Positions 1 to 7,095 are shown, counted from the first letter of the stretch. The stretch: DNA of 8,361 nucleotides from Candidatus Halarchaeoplasma halalkaliphilum (GCA_007133925.1 SLLU01000126.1:1-8361), one strand, 5' to 3'. Notes: generated by a model not told the origin, from the letters alone. Program-made: numbers and translations.

Positions 1-215
1 AGCGTGGCACCCTGAAGCCCCTCCGCTGCCATCCTGTCGATGGTATTGCAACCGCCTCCGCCTACCCCTATGATCTTGATATCCGTTTTCAGACCAGCGA
101 GTATTTCCTGCAGCTCCCTGTCATCGTCAGAGAGTGCTCTAGTTTCTCGCTTTTCTTCATGCCTGATCCGCCTTGGGCCACTCCGTGAAAGTGCTTCTTC
201 AACAATCGAGTCCAT
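1..215 (-). CDS. ftsZ: Cell division protein FtsZ, N-terminal part (runs off the left edge)
   Basis: This is the first 71 codons of a tubulin-like GTPase that polymerises into the division ring. What can be seen is a charged leader (residues 1-44), then a beta strand and glycine loop reading IKIIGVGGGGCNTIDRM (45-61) and a following EGLQGAT. These match the first nucleotide-binding loop of FtsZ. The leader beginning MDSIVEEAL and the segment LSDDDRELQEIL resemble archaeal FtsZ leaders. The start at 215 is preferred because GGAG (225-228, minus strand) lies 9 bases upstream; an in-frame ATG at 230 would add five residues but includes that Shine-Dalgarno site. The gene follows the DUF58 operon in the same direction after a 109-base gap with its own TATA box. 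Archaea often have FtsZ1 and FtsZ2; the visible part is too short to decide which this is. The GTPase signature loop and the C-terminus lie outside the window. Confidence 0.9.
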   Translation of the reverse strand, partial: MDSIVEEALSRSGPRRIRHEEKRETRALSDDDRELQEILAGLKTDIKIIGVGGGGCNTIDRMAAEGLQGAT

Positions 216-265
216 CAATATACACTCCATCAGCAGTTATATTAATCTAATACCGTAAGCAATCA

Positions 266-278
266 CCCATATATAAAA
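266..278 (-). promoter_or_regulatory. TATA-box promoter of ftsZ
   Basis: On the minus strand the sequence TTTTATATATGGG is a near-ideal archaeal TATA box. Its centre near 273 predicts a transcription start near 247, giving a leader of about 33 bases that contains the GGAG ribosome site used by ftsZ. The A-rich CAAAATG just upstream is in the position of a TFB recognition element. A second weaker AT-rich stretch (ATTAATATAA, about 238-247) could be an alternative box. The 94-base gap between ftsZ and the operon (231-324) otherwise holds no gene. Confidence 0.6.
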
Positions 279-324
279 CATTTTGCCTCCGAAGAGCATA
301 TCCGTCCTGAAAATGTACATGAGG

Positions 325-849
325 TCAATCTTCGGGAAGAAACTTTAGCAGGTAGGTCATCAGAAAGAAGAAGATGAGGGTGAGGAGGAGGAACTGAAGG
401 GTGGCCGAAATGACCGTACCCCTATAGCCCTGGAAGGCCATGTGGGTACCCACGAATGTGAGGAGGAGAGCGAAGGCCGCATTGACTGCGGTCTTTGTAT
501 GACGGGATAAAAGCATGTATCGAAGGTCATGAGGGGTATTGATATCACTGTAATACCTACACCATACAGACCAGCGCCACGCGAGATAGTAGAGCAAAAA
601 AACGCCCGTGATGGCAAAAAGTGCGGTCTCGCTGTATGACACGTATCGATTCAGATAGGCGAAGGCCCCACCGCTGGTTATGATCCCAGCATACACCAGA
701 TCGTTCCCGCCGGTTATGACACCCAGGGATGATAACGTCGAAAACAAAAGTGGGAGGTACCACAGGGAGGAATGCATGGAGACGACGGATGCCAGAAGGC
801 CCGGGAGAACCATGGGCAGGGCATTCATCATACCCCGGGCGAGTTTCAT
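325..849 (-). CDS. Six-helix membrane protein, last gene of the DUF58/DUF4129 operon
   Basis: This 174-residue integral membrane protein is of no family I recognise. Hydrophobic segments lie at about residues 8-25, 30-47, 50-66, 75-93, 120-139 and 146-171, joined by short loops; the longest loop (94-119) is polar and contains WCRYYSDINTPHDLRY. The start chosen is the ATG at 847-849, because it overlaps the stop of the DUF58 gene as ATGA and is followed directly by the first helix. A GGAGGTG lies 14 bases upstream, rather far but in the right strand. An in-frame start at 930 would add 27 Gly/Pro-rich residues that look like an out-of-frame reading of the DUF58 gene, so it was not used. Being the last gene of a translationally coupled operon, it probably works in the same membrane complex as the other three products. 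The sequence shows no catalytic motif. Confidence 0.8.
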   Translation of the reverse strand: MKLARGMMNALPMVLPGLLASVVSMHSSLWYLPLLFSTLSSLGVITGGNDLVYAGIITSGGAFAYLNRYVSYSETALFAITGVFLLYYLAWRWSVWCRYYSDINTPHDLRYMLLSRHTKTAVNAAFALLLTFVGTHMAFQGYRGTVISATLQFLLLTLIFFFLMTYLLKFLPED

Positions 850-2117
850 CTCAGGTATCGTCCCACCTCCTCCAATGCGACCTCCAGGGGCTCCTGGGGG
901 TCCCAGTCCACCACCGGGCAATACTGCCACAGCTGATTCATGGTGTTATTCCTGTTCAGGGCGTACATCTTTTCGGTTATGGCACCGGGGGCCCCGCCCA
1001 ACCTCTTCTCAATGGCCAGAGGGGAGGGAGATATAACCAGAATGTTATGTTTTCTTCGGGTCATATCATAGACCGTCTGGGTTACCTTCGGATTCGTGAG
1101 AGGGGTGATTATGATGAGCAGGCAACGAGAAGGGAAGAAACGCCGCAGCAGGCTCTGAACATCATCCAGCTGCCATAGCCCTCCCGATGTCAGTGTGCTC
1201 AGTTGAGCCAGTATCTTGTAATACTGTTCCCTCCCGTAACCGGGATATATCCATGAAAGACGTTCTCCCAGTATTATCAGTCCCACCCGATTCCGGTCCC
1301 CCAGTATGTTGGATGATAGGGTAGCCGCCGCCCTGACAGAGGCCCCGAAGGTGTTTTCCCGGGCACTGCCTATGTTGGAACCCTTGAATCCGTCAATAAT
1401 GAGTATGACATCACCACTCATCTCCCCCTCGTAATCGTTGGTCATGGGCTCAAGTTTTTTTGCAGTGGCCTTCCAGTTTATGTCCCTCATGCGGTCCCCG
1501 GCCCTGTATTCCCTTAGGGAAAAGAACTCGGTGCCCACACCCACGGTCCGTGAAGATATATTTCCCAGACGGTTCTTGGGTATCCTGGGACGTATCCTTC
1601 CCTGCCTCATGTCCTCCCTGGCAGGGAGAACGTGTATCGAGAGGTCTCTATGGTAAACCTCCCGTACACTGAACACTCCTAGGGGGTCCTCATACCTAAC
1701 ATCCACACGGGATATGTTGTAATCCCCCCGAAGAGGGACCGCTACACCCAGAGTCAACTTCTTTTTCTCCCCGTGCTCCAGGGACAGCAGGTTGTGCACA
1801 GTCCCCTCCTTTATCTCCAGCTCGGGGGGTATCTCCATGAATACCTCCAGAAAATCCACGGAGTCCCCATGGTTCTCCATCGTGAGTTCCAGTACCAGAT
1901 CGTCTCCCTCGTGGAGGTGTATCTCCTCCCGGGACCACTCCATATCGAGATCCAGTTTACTCGGCGGCTGGTCCTTGAGGGATACCACGTATATGGAAAG
2001 GTACAAAAGGGCGCATGACAGCAAGGGCCAGCTGCTAAAAAACACACCGAAGGTGATGGCCACCATGGAAACTGCTACCAGTACCGCCGATATCCTGTTT
2101 CTCCTCATCAGCCCCAT
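846..2117 (-). CDS. DUF58 domain protein (MoxR-associated, vWA-like)
   Basis: This 423-residue protein has two N-terminal membrane helices (about 9-28 and 30-47). A beta-rich extracytoplasmic-type region follows (about 55-165; it ends in the typical YEDPLGVF, 142-149). The DUF58 signature comes next: EFFSLREYRAGDRMRDINWK (197-216) followed by YEGEMSGDVILIID (229-242). The rest (242-423) has the alternating strand/helix pattern of a von Willebrand A fold, but the metal-site DxSxS is degenerate, reading D242-G-F-K-G-S. DUF58 proteins are known companions of MoxR AAA+ ATPases, usually with DUF4129 membrane proteins; their exact reaction is not established, and chaperone or envelope functions have been proposed. 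The gene overlaps its upstream neighbour by 10 bases if it starts at 2117. An equally good start is Met4 at 2108, which makes a TGATG stop/start. AGAGG lies 8 bases before the 2117 ATG and GGAGG 10 bases before the 2108 ATG. Confidence 0.92.
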   Translation of the reverse strand: MGLMRRNRISAVLVAVSMVAITFGVFFSSWPLLSCALLYLSIYVVSLKDQPPSKLDLDMEWSREEIHLHEGDDLVLELTMENHGDSVDFLEVFMEIPPELEIKEGTVHNLLSLEHGEKKKLTLGVAVPLRGDYNISRVDVRYEDPLGVFSVREVYHRDLSIHVLPAREDMRQGRIRPRIPKNRLGNISSRTVGVGTEFFSLREYRAGDRMRDINWKATAKKLEPMTNDYEGEMSGDVILIIDGFKGSNIGSARENTFGASVRAAATLSSNILGDRNRVGLIILGERLSWIYPGYGREQYYKILAQLSTLTSGGLWQLDDVQSLLRRFFPSRCLLIIITPLTNPKVTQTVYDMTRRKHNILVISPSPLAIEKRLGGAPGAITEKMYALNRNNTMNQLWQYCPVVDWDPQEPLEVALEEVGRYLR

Positions 2118-2680
2118 TCCTCCATCCTCTCAAGGAGTGTTTTCAACCACGCCTCATACTCCCTGTCCCGGGATATCACCGCACGGGAAAAGAAACTCCG
2201 GTCCCGATCCCCGTCTGACGAAGGACCTCTGTATCCATTGAGCAAGAAATCCTCTATGATCTCATCCCCAACAAGGGAGCTCAGATCCCCCGAGGAATCC
2301 AGTATGTCCGTGAGCATATCATCGCTCAAACCCCTCTTTGCCCGTATCCTGGTGAGGAACCAGCTGCGGATATCATCATGCACCCTACCCCGGCTGTACT
2401 CCGAACCCTTTATGGCGCCCCTTACAAAGACCTGGATCGAGGGCATGAACAGATGCTCTATATCATCCAGACGTTCCGTCCTCTCCCACCGGGGAACCGT
2501 TTCACTTTGAAAGAACATATTCTGGACCAGGAGCAGACCGAAGAGGAAAAGTATAATCAACAGCAGAAAGACCCGTATGGGACCCGAAGGGATTAGAAGG
2601 AGAAATAGGAGGACTAAGATGGCCGCTAATATCATCCCGGTGTAGCCCATGGACAGATGGTGCCGGATGTTCTCTTTCAT
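2108..2680 (-). CDS. Small two-helix membrane protein of the DUF58/DUF4129 operon
   Basis: This 190-residue protein has two strongly hydrophobic helices in tandem (about 14-30 and 34-54) separated by a Pro-Ser-Gly-Pro turn. A largely charged, helical, probably cytoplasmic domain (55-190) follows. Within it, the segment FVRGAIKGSEYSRGRVHDDI (85-104) and the following RSWFLTRIRAKRGL stand out as the likely conserved core. Small proteins with this layout are often encoded between DUF4129 and DUF58 genes in archaea; I infer family membership from layout and position, not from a motif I can name with certainty. The ATG overlaps the stop of the upstream gene as ATGA (2677-2680), and GGGGGTGA precedes it closely, so translation is coupled. 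It presumably assembles with the DUF4129 and DUF58 proteins in the membrane. Confidence 0.8.
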   Translation of the reverse strand: MKENIRHHLSMGYTGMILAAILVLLFLLLIPSGPIRVFLLLIILFLFGLLLVQNMFFQSETVPRWERTERLDDIEHLFMPSIQVFVRGAIKGSEYSRGRVHDDIRSWFLTRIRAKRGLSDDMLTDILDSSGDLSSLVGDEIIEDFLLNGYRGPSSDGDRDRSFFSRAVISRDREYEAWLKTLLERMEEWG

Positions 2681-3549
2681 CCTCTCACCCCCATCTGAGC
2701 CTTTATGTCCTCCATGCTCCCTATGGCCATATCCCTTTCCTCATCGCTCAGGGGATGAGGGCTGTATCTGGCTTTCTCGAAGAGTTCCGTGAGTACCACC
2801 AATGGCTCCTGGGTTATGTCGAATACATCGGCCACCCTCACCCTGAATTCCCGTGGAGTGAAGGATTCCCTCTCGCTGACCCCTTTCTCCTCCACGTACT
2901 GACTGATCTCTATGTAACAGCGGATTATGGCAGATCTGGAATCGGCACCGCTGTAGAGGTCGGCCAGGGTTCGGTCTATGGTCTCGCTGACCTCCCTTTC
3001 CAGGTCAGTCTCTTGGTCCTTTTTGAGAAGAGACAGAACGTGGCGGGCCAGAAGGAACAGGATCAGAAGGGTTATGGCCAGCAAGGGGAAAAAGAAACTC
3101 GAGGACACCAGTCCCTGGGTTGCCTGGGTAGATGGGTCGAAGCCTCCGGTGAAACCAGATGAGGGGCTACCGGAGGAGTATTCCAGTGTATCCAGAATTC
3201 GCCTCCACCATAGGAAAAAAATGAGAAAACCGCTCAGCACGATCACTTCCGCTGCTACCTCCCGGCGCATCTTTGCCTGGGTCAGCATCTTGAACACCGA
3301 AGCGCACAGAAGTAGAAAAAGGGCAGCGAACACTGTGTAACGTATGATCTCCTGGGGTATGTGAAGGGAAAGGAATGCGGTTCCGTTCTCGGTGTTATCT
3401 GATATTTCTCCAGAATAACCCGGGAGCGTACCTTCTTGGGATACGTGGGGGAGTGTGTGGAACATACTGCCCAGGACCCATGCGGTGATAAGGAACAGTA
3501 CCATAGCGATGGCGACCATGCTTTTCTTATCTGATTTCAGAAGGAGCAC
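2677..3549 (-). CDS. Membrane protein with C-terminal DUF4129 domain, first gene of the operon
   Basis: This is a 290-residue protein. Membrane helices are predicted at about 11-30, 68-89, 97-115 and 151-174. A Ser/Gly/Thr-rich extracytoplasmic loop lies between helices 3 and 4 (124-150). The soluble C-terminal domain (185-286) carries the DUF4129 features: an amphipathic helix with ADSRSAIIRCYIEIS, then FTPREF (230-235), then LTELFEKARYSPHPLSDEE (253-271). DUF4129 domains occur at the end of transglutaminase-like or plain membrane proteins and are linked to MoxR/DUF58 systems; their function is not established. No transglutaminase domain is present here. The start is a GTG at 3549, about 28 bases from the centre of a TTTAAA box, so the messenger may be leaderless. 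An ATG at 3519 (Met11) is the alternative, but no ribosome site precedes it. The gene is transcribed divergently from alaS. Confidence 0.85.
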   Translation of the reverse strand: MLLLKSDKKSMVAIAMVLFLITAWVLGSMFHTLPHVSQEGTLPGYSGEISDNTENGTAFLSLHIPQEIIRYTVFAALFLLLCASVFKMLTQAKMRREVAAEVIVLSGFLIFFLWWRRILDTLEYSSGSPSSGFTGGFDPSTQATQGLVSSSFFFPLLAITLLILFLLARHVLSLLKKDQETDLEREVSETIDRTLADLYSGADSRSAIIRCYIEISQYVEEKGVSERESFTPREFRVRVADVFDITQEPLVVLTELFEKARYSPHPLSDEERDMAIGSMEDIKAQMGVRG

Positions 3550-3574
3550 CTTCCCGATACATCCTACTTTTCGG

Positions 3575-3582
3575 TTTAAATG
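3575..3582 (-). promoter_or_regulatory. TATA-like box for the DUF4129/DUF58 operon
   Basis: The minus strand reads CATTTAAACC, with the palindromic TTTAAA at 3575-3580. Its centre is about 28 bases from the GTG start at 3549, which is the usual archaeal TATA-to-start distance and predicts a leaderless or nearly leaderless transcript. CAAAA directly upstream could be the TFB element. Because TTTAAA is symmetric, it might also serve alaS, giving a plus-strand transcript with a leader of about 30 bases. Confidence 0.45.
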
Positions 3583-3601
3583 TTTTGCACCTCCGAGCGA
3601 A

Positions 3602-3612
3602 TATTTTATTTA
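3602..3612 (+). promoter_or_regulatory. TATA-like box for alaS
   Basis: The AT-rich TATTTTATTTA is centred near 3607. An archaeal start site about 26 bases downstream falls at or just before the ATG at 3635, so the transcript would be leaderless; the upstream in-frame ATG at 3623 would then lie outside the messenger. This is a weaker match to the archaeal consensus than the ftsZ box. Confidence 0.4.
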
Positions 3613-3634
3613 CACCGCTTGGATGGTCAGTAGT

Positions 3635-6349
3635 ATGTTCGAGGAAGAGTACAGGCTGGAGTTCTTCGAAGAAAGGGGCTTCCATAGGAAGCTGTGTTCG
3701 GAATGCGGGGAGCATTTCTGGACCCTTGACGGTGAGCTTGAAGTCTGCCAGGACACACCCTGCGTGGAGTTCGACTTCATAGGAGACCCACCCTTCCACA
3801 GGAAACTTACACAGGGAGAGATGAGGGAACACTTCCTGTCTTTCTTCGAGGAGAGGGGGCACACAAGGGTAGAAAGATACCCGGTGATCGCAAGGTGGAG
3901 GGACGATGTGTTCCTTGTACATGCCAGTATATACGATTTTCAACCCCATGCAACTTCGGGACGGGTAAAGCCTCCGGCCAATCCTTTGGTGGTTTCCCAG
4001 CCCTGCATACGCCTGCCGGACATAGACGAGGTGGGTAAGACGGGAAAGCACATGACCTGTTTCGAGATGATGGGACACCATTCGTTCAATTCTCACGAAG
4101 AATACGTTTACTGGAAGGACGAAACAGTTCGATACTGCCACGAGATGCTCGTGGAGCTGGGGGTGAACGAGGAAGAGATAGTTTACAAGGAACACCCCTG
4201 GATAGGCGGCGGGAACGCCGGACCCTCCCTGGAGGTGAACATCCGGGGCCTTGAGGTGGCCACCCTGGTATTCATGAACATGGTAAGGGATGACAAAGGG
4301 GAGATCGATCTGGAAGGAAAGATGTACAGCCCCCTCAAACTTAACGTGGTGGATACCGGCTACGGCCTGGAAAGATGGGTGTGGCTTTCCGACGGTGCCC
4401 CCACCATATACGATTCTGTTTACGGCCAGGTCATAGAGTACATATGCAAAAAAATCGATCATACCCATGATCTGGAGGACCATGACTACCGCAGGTTGCT
4501 GGAAGAATACACAAAGCTCTCCGGGAGGATGAAGAGGGATTATGAAGACGAGGAGCTCATGGACGCCCTCATGGAAAGGGTGGACGGGTACGGAAGGGAC
4601 GAGGCGAAGACCATACTGGAAAGATTGAGGATCGTATATACACTGGCAGATCACAGCAAGACCATCGCCCTCATGCTCTCGGACGGTGTGGTGCCCTCCA
4701 ACGTGGAGGAGGGATATCTGGCGCGTATGGTTATAAGGAGGGCGCTACGGCTCCTGGATAAGGTAGGTGGGCTGGAACTTAAAGAGCTTGTTGCCCTCCA
4801 GAACCAGGTGTTCGAGGATCTCATGTCCAGCGGGCCCGTGGTGTTCGATATGATAGATGCCGAGGTGGAGAGGTACAGGGAGACCATGGAACGGGGAAAG
4901 AGACTGGTTGAGAGGGACCTCAAGTCCTTGGAAGGAGACCTGTCCATGGAAAAGCTCGTAGAATATTACGACACACACGGCATACACCCCACCATAGTGG
5001 AGGAGCTGGCACGGGAGCACGGTATGACGGTCTCCGTTCCCGAGAATTTCAATACCCTGCTGGCGGAGCTCCACGGCGAACCCGAGGTGAAGGACACCGT
5101 TGAACAGGAACACGACCTTCCCGAGACCGAGATGCTGTACCATCTGGAACCCATGATTAAAGAGTTCCAAGCTGAGGTGGTACATACGGAGGAAGATCGG
5201 GTGGTCCTGAACAGGAGCGCTTTTTACCCGGAAGGGGGCGGGCAGCTCTGCGATACGGGAGTATTGAAAAGGGGCGACGATGTATTCCAAGTGAGTTACG
5301 TGGAGAGGAAAGGGAGGTCCGTAGTGCATCACATTGACGGAGTCCTGAACGTGGGTGATAGGGTCAAGGCTGAGGTGTGTGTGGAGCGCAGGATGGCCCT
5401 CACACGACACCACACCGCCACCCACCTGATCATAAGCGCCGCCAGGAAGGTGCTCGGGGACCACATATGGCAGAAAGGGGCCCAGAAGGGTGTGGACAGT
5501 GCCAGATTGGACATATCTCACTACAAACGAATATCCTTCCGCGAGTTGAAGGAGATCGAAAAACTGGCCAACGAGATGGTGCTCGAGGGCATACCTGTGG
5601 TCAAGGAGAACCTGTCCAGGGACGAAGCCGAGAGGCGGTTCGGATTCGGCCTTTACCAGGGCGGTGTGCCCACCAGCGATGTGATCCGGGTGGTGCATAT
5701 ATCGGACCAGGTGGACTACGATGCCCAAGCCTGCGGAGGGACCCACGTTGATAACACGACCCAGGTGGGTGCCATCAAGATACTCAACTCCCAGCGCATA
5801 CAGGACGGGGTGGAGCGACTGGTATATTCCGCCGGGATGTCCACAATAGAGCACATGCAGAAACAGGAAGAACTCCTTAGAAAAAGTGCAGAGGTGTTCA
5901 GCGTGGATAAGGAGGAACTTCCGGATACCGCCATGCGTTTCTTCCAGGAGTGGAAGGGCCGGGGAAAGGAACTGGAGAAGCTAAAGGGGTACCGTTCAGT
6001 AGTGGTTGCCGAGGAACTGCTCCCGGGACGGGTGGAGGACGGTGTGGAGTTCGTTACCGCTGAGGTGGACCTGGATACCAAGGAGATGCTCGCAGTGGCC
6101 GAAAGATTGACCACCCATGAAAAGAGGGTTGTTCTCCTGGCATCCCGGGGAGATAATGTCCAGCTGGTGTTCTCCAGAAGCGACGACGTAGATGTTAACA
6201 TGGTGGACATACTGAAGGCGGCATCCAAGGAGATCGGCGGGGGCGGGGGAGGCACCCCCAAGACCGCACAGGGCGGCGGGAAGAACCCCGGTGGTAGAAA
6301 GCGGGCCCTGGAGGTCGCTCGGGAAGAGGTAAAGAAAAGGATCCGGTAG
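3635..6349 (+). CDS. alaS: Alanine--tRNA ligase, archaeal type
   Basis: This complete 904-residue cytoplasmic enzyme charges tRNA-Ala with alanine and clears mischarged Ser/Gly. Residues 1-60 form the archaeal N-terminal extension with a probable zinc site (C21, C24, C38, C43). The class II catalytic domain follows, with RYPVIARWRDD (81-91), SQPCIRL, the Gly loop GGGNAGP (191-197) and motif 3 DTGYGLERW (240-248). In the tRNA-recognition domain, N356 (in PSNVEEGYL) and D446 (in YYDTHG) sit where the family's two G3:U70-reading residues lie. The editing domain has both zinc-site halves, HHTATH (H593, H597) and CGGTH (C700, H704). The C-terminus has IGGGGGGT (867-874) and AQGGGKNPGG, typical of archaeal AlaRS. 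No key residue is missing. The start at 3635 fits archaeal homologues, which begin a few residues before this EYRLEFF; GGATGG lies 8 bases upstream. The reading frame stays open back to 3455, but that part overlaps the divergent gene and was rejected. Confidence 0.97.
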   Translation: MFEEEYRLEFFEERGFHRKLCSECGEHFWTLDGELEVCQDTPCVEFDFIGDPPFHRKLTQGEMREHFLSFFEERGHTRVERYPVIARWRDDVFLVHASIYDFQPHATSGRVKPPANPLVVSQPCIRLPDIDEVGKTGKHMTCFEMMGHHSFNSHEEYVYWKDETVRYCHEMLVELGVNEEEIVYKEHPWIGGGNAGPSLEVNIRGLEVATLVFMNMVRDDKGEIDLEGKMYSPLKLNVVDTGYGLERWVWLSDGAPTIYDSVYGQVIEYICKKIDHTHDLEDHDYRRLLEEYTKLSGRMKRDYEDEELMDALMERVDGYGRDEAKTILERLRIVYTLADHSKTIALMLSDGVVPSNVEEGYLARMVIRRALRLLDKVGGLELKELVALQNQVFEDLMSSGPVVFDMIDAEVERYRETMERGKRLVERDLKSLEGDLSMEKLVEYYDTHGIHPTIVEELAREHGMTVSVPENFNTLLAELHGEPEVKDTVEQEHDLPETEMLYHLEPMIKEFQAEVVHTEEDRVVLNRSAFYPEGGGQLCDTGVLKRGDDVFQVSYVERKGRSVVHHIDGVLNVGDRVKAEVCVERRMALTRHHTATHLIISAARKVLGDHIWQKGAQKGVDSARLDISHYKRISFRELKEIEKLANEMVLEGIPVVKENLSRDEAERRFGFGLYQGGVPTSDVIRVVHISDQVDYDAQACGGTHVDNTTQVGAIKILNSQRIQDGVERLVYSAGMSTIEHMQKQEELLRKSAEVFSVDKEELPDTAMRFFQEWKGRGKELEKLKGYRSVVVAEELLPGRVEDGVEFVTAEVDLDTKEMLAVAERLTTHEKRVVLLASRGDNVQLVFSRSDDVDVNMVDILKAASKEIGGGGGGTPKTAQGGGKNPGGRKRALEVAREEVKKRIR

Positions 6350-6392
6350 GCGGGGGGGTTTTCGAAGTCTGAAAGATGTTCTGGTCCGCACG

Positions 6393-6474
6393 AAATAGTT
6401 ATTATGACCGTTGATTATTGCACATCAAAGACATTCAAGGCCCTTCGGTGAAAGAGGGCGGAAATGAAGGAGTG
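6393..6474 (+). promoter_or_regulatory. Leader of the GLUG-repeat gene: weak TATA-like box and ribosome binding site
   Basis: The 131-base gap between alaS and the next gene (6350-6480) holds no gene. AAATAGTTATTAT at 6393-6405 is a weak TATA-like candidate. AAGGAGTG at 6467-6474 is a clear Shine-Dalgarno site 6 bases before the ATG at 6481 and decides that start. No convincing terminator for alaS is seen; only a TTTT run at 6359-6362 follows the stop. Confidence 0.5.
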
Positions 6475-6480
6475 AAATAG

Positions 6481-7095
6481 ATGATAGCAAAAAAGACGGG
6501 AGTTGTAGGTATTTTGGTGTTACTGCTGGTGAGTGTAATCGGTGTGTCCGTAGGCATAACCAGTGGTGGGACCTTCGAGCAAGAATTAGTGGCGAACGAG
6601 CTCATGGGCGATGTTATCGAGATATATACGTGGGAAGACCTCCACAACATGCGTTATAACCTTGCAGGGGATTACGTTCTGATGAATGACCTTGGACCAG
6701 AGGATGCGGGGTATGATGATTATGCCAGCGACCAGGCAGATAGTGGTGCTGGCTGGCTGCCGGTTGGCACAGGTCCATGGACTGAACCTGAGAACCATTT
6801 TACCGGTACGTTCGACGGTCAGAACCATACCATCACCGGATTGTACATCGACCGCCCGAGTACAAACCACATCGGCTTGTTCGGATGTGTTGGCAAAGGC
6901 GGAGAAGTTCGAAATGTTGGGTTGGTAGATGTAGAAGTGAGCGGTGATTGGTATGTAGGCGGGCTAGTGGGAAGTAACAGCGGCACTGTGGAGAACTCGT
7001 ATGCCACCGGAAACGTGAGCGGCGACCACAAGGTAGGTGGGCTCGTGGGATGGAACTGGGGGGGGCTCAGTGGCGAACAGTTTTTACAACATTGA
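6481..7095 (+). CDS. GLUG-repeat surface protein, fragment 1 (signal peptide and first module)
   Basis: This 204-residue reading runs from the Shine-Dalgarno-supported ATG to a TGA at 7093-7095. It has a signal peptide, the first solenoid module and one and a half 26-residue repeats. The last residues (GLSGEQFLQH) are out of frame: after WNWG the expected GSVANSFYN is found only in the next frame, from inside the G8 tract. As translated here the product would be secreted without its membrane anchor. Confidence 0.6.
   Translation: MIAKKTGVVGILVLLLVSVIGVSVGITSGGTFEQELVANELMGDVIEIYTWEDLHNMRYNLAGDYVLMNDLGPEDAGYDDYASDQADSGAGWLPVGTGPWTEPENHFTGTFDGQNHTITGLYIDRPSTNHIGLFGCVGKGGEVRNVGLVDVEVSGDWYVGGLVGSNSGTVENSYATGNVSGDHKVGGLVGWNWGGLSGEQFLQH
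6937..7091 (+). repeat. GLUG 78-base tandem repeat, first array (two units)
   Basis: The units begin at 6937 and 7015. The shared core GTAGGCGGGCTAGTGGGA recurs at 6955 and, with small changes, at 7033, exactly 78 bases apart, encoding VGGLVG in the same phase. The second unit is a capping unit ending in ANSFYN and contains the G8 tract. Confidence 0.85.

Noticed and set aside
40..258. 72-residue plus-strand open frame at the left end
   Set aside because: It is the complement of the ftsZ N-terminus and its promoter; Ser-rich with no motif.
850..930. Longer start for the 174-residue membrane protein
   Set aside because: The extra 27 residues are Gly/Pro-rich and arise from reading DUF58 codons out of frame; the ATGA overlap start is the better choice.
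3530..3562. An 11-codon open frame (MYREGAPSEIR) at the start of the DUF4129 operon
   Set aside because: It has a GTAGG before its ATG but begins upstream of the predicted leaderless start site, so it would not be in the messenger; no support beyond chance.
3455..3634. In-frame upstream extension of alaS by 60 codons
   Set aside because: It overlaps the divergent DUF4129 gene and its promoter, and archaeal AlaRS begins with the EYRLEFF region; an ATG at 3623 (4 more residues) cannot be fully excluded.
3527..5854. Two long minus-strand open frames of 375 and 369 residues (3527-4654 and 4745-5854)
   Set aside because: They lie antisense to alaS, whose protein has all family motifs in place; the antisense products show no motif and are His/Pro/Val-rich, as expected from mirrored codons.
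6439..6460. CCCT...AGGG inverted repeat before the GLUG gene as an alaS terminator
   Set aside because: The stem is only 4 base pairs and no T-run follows; archaeal terminators rely on T-rich stretches.
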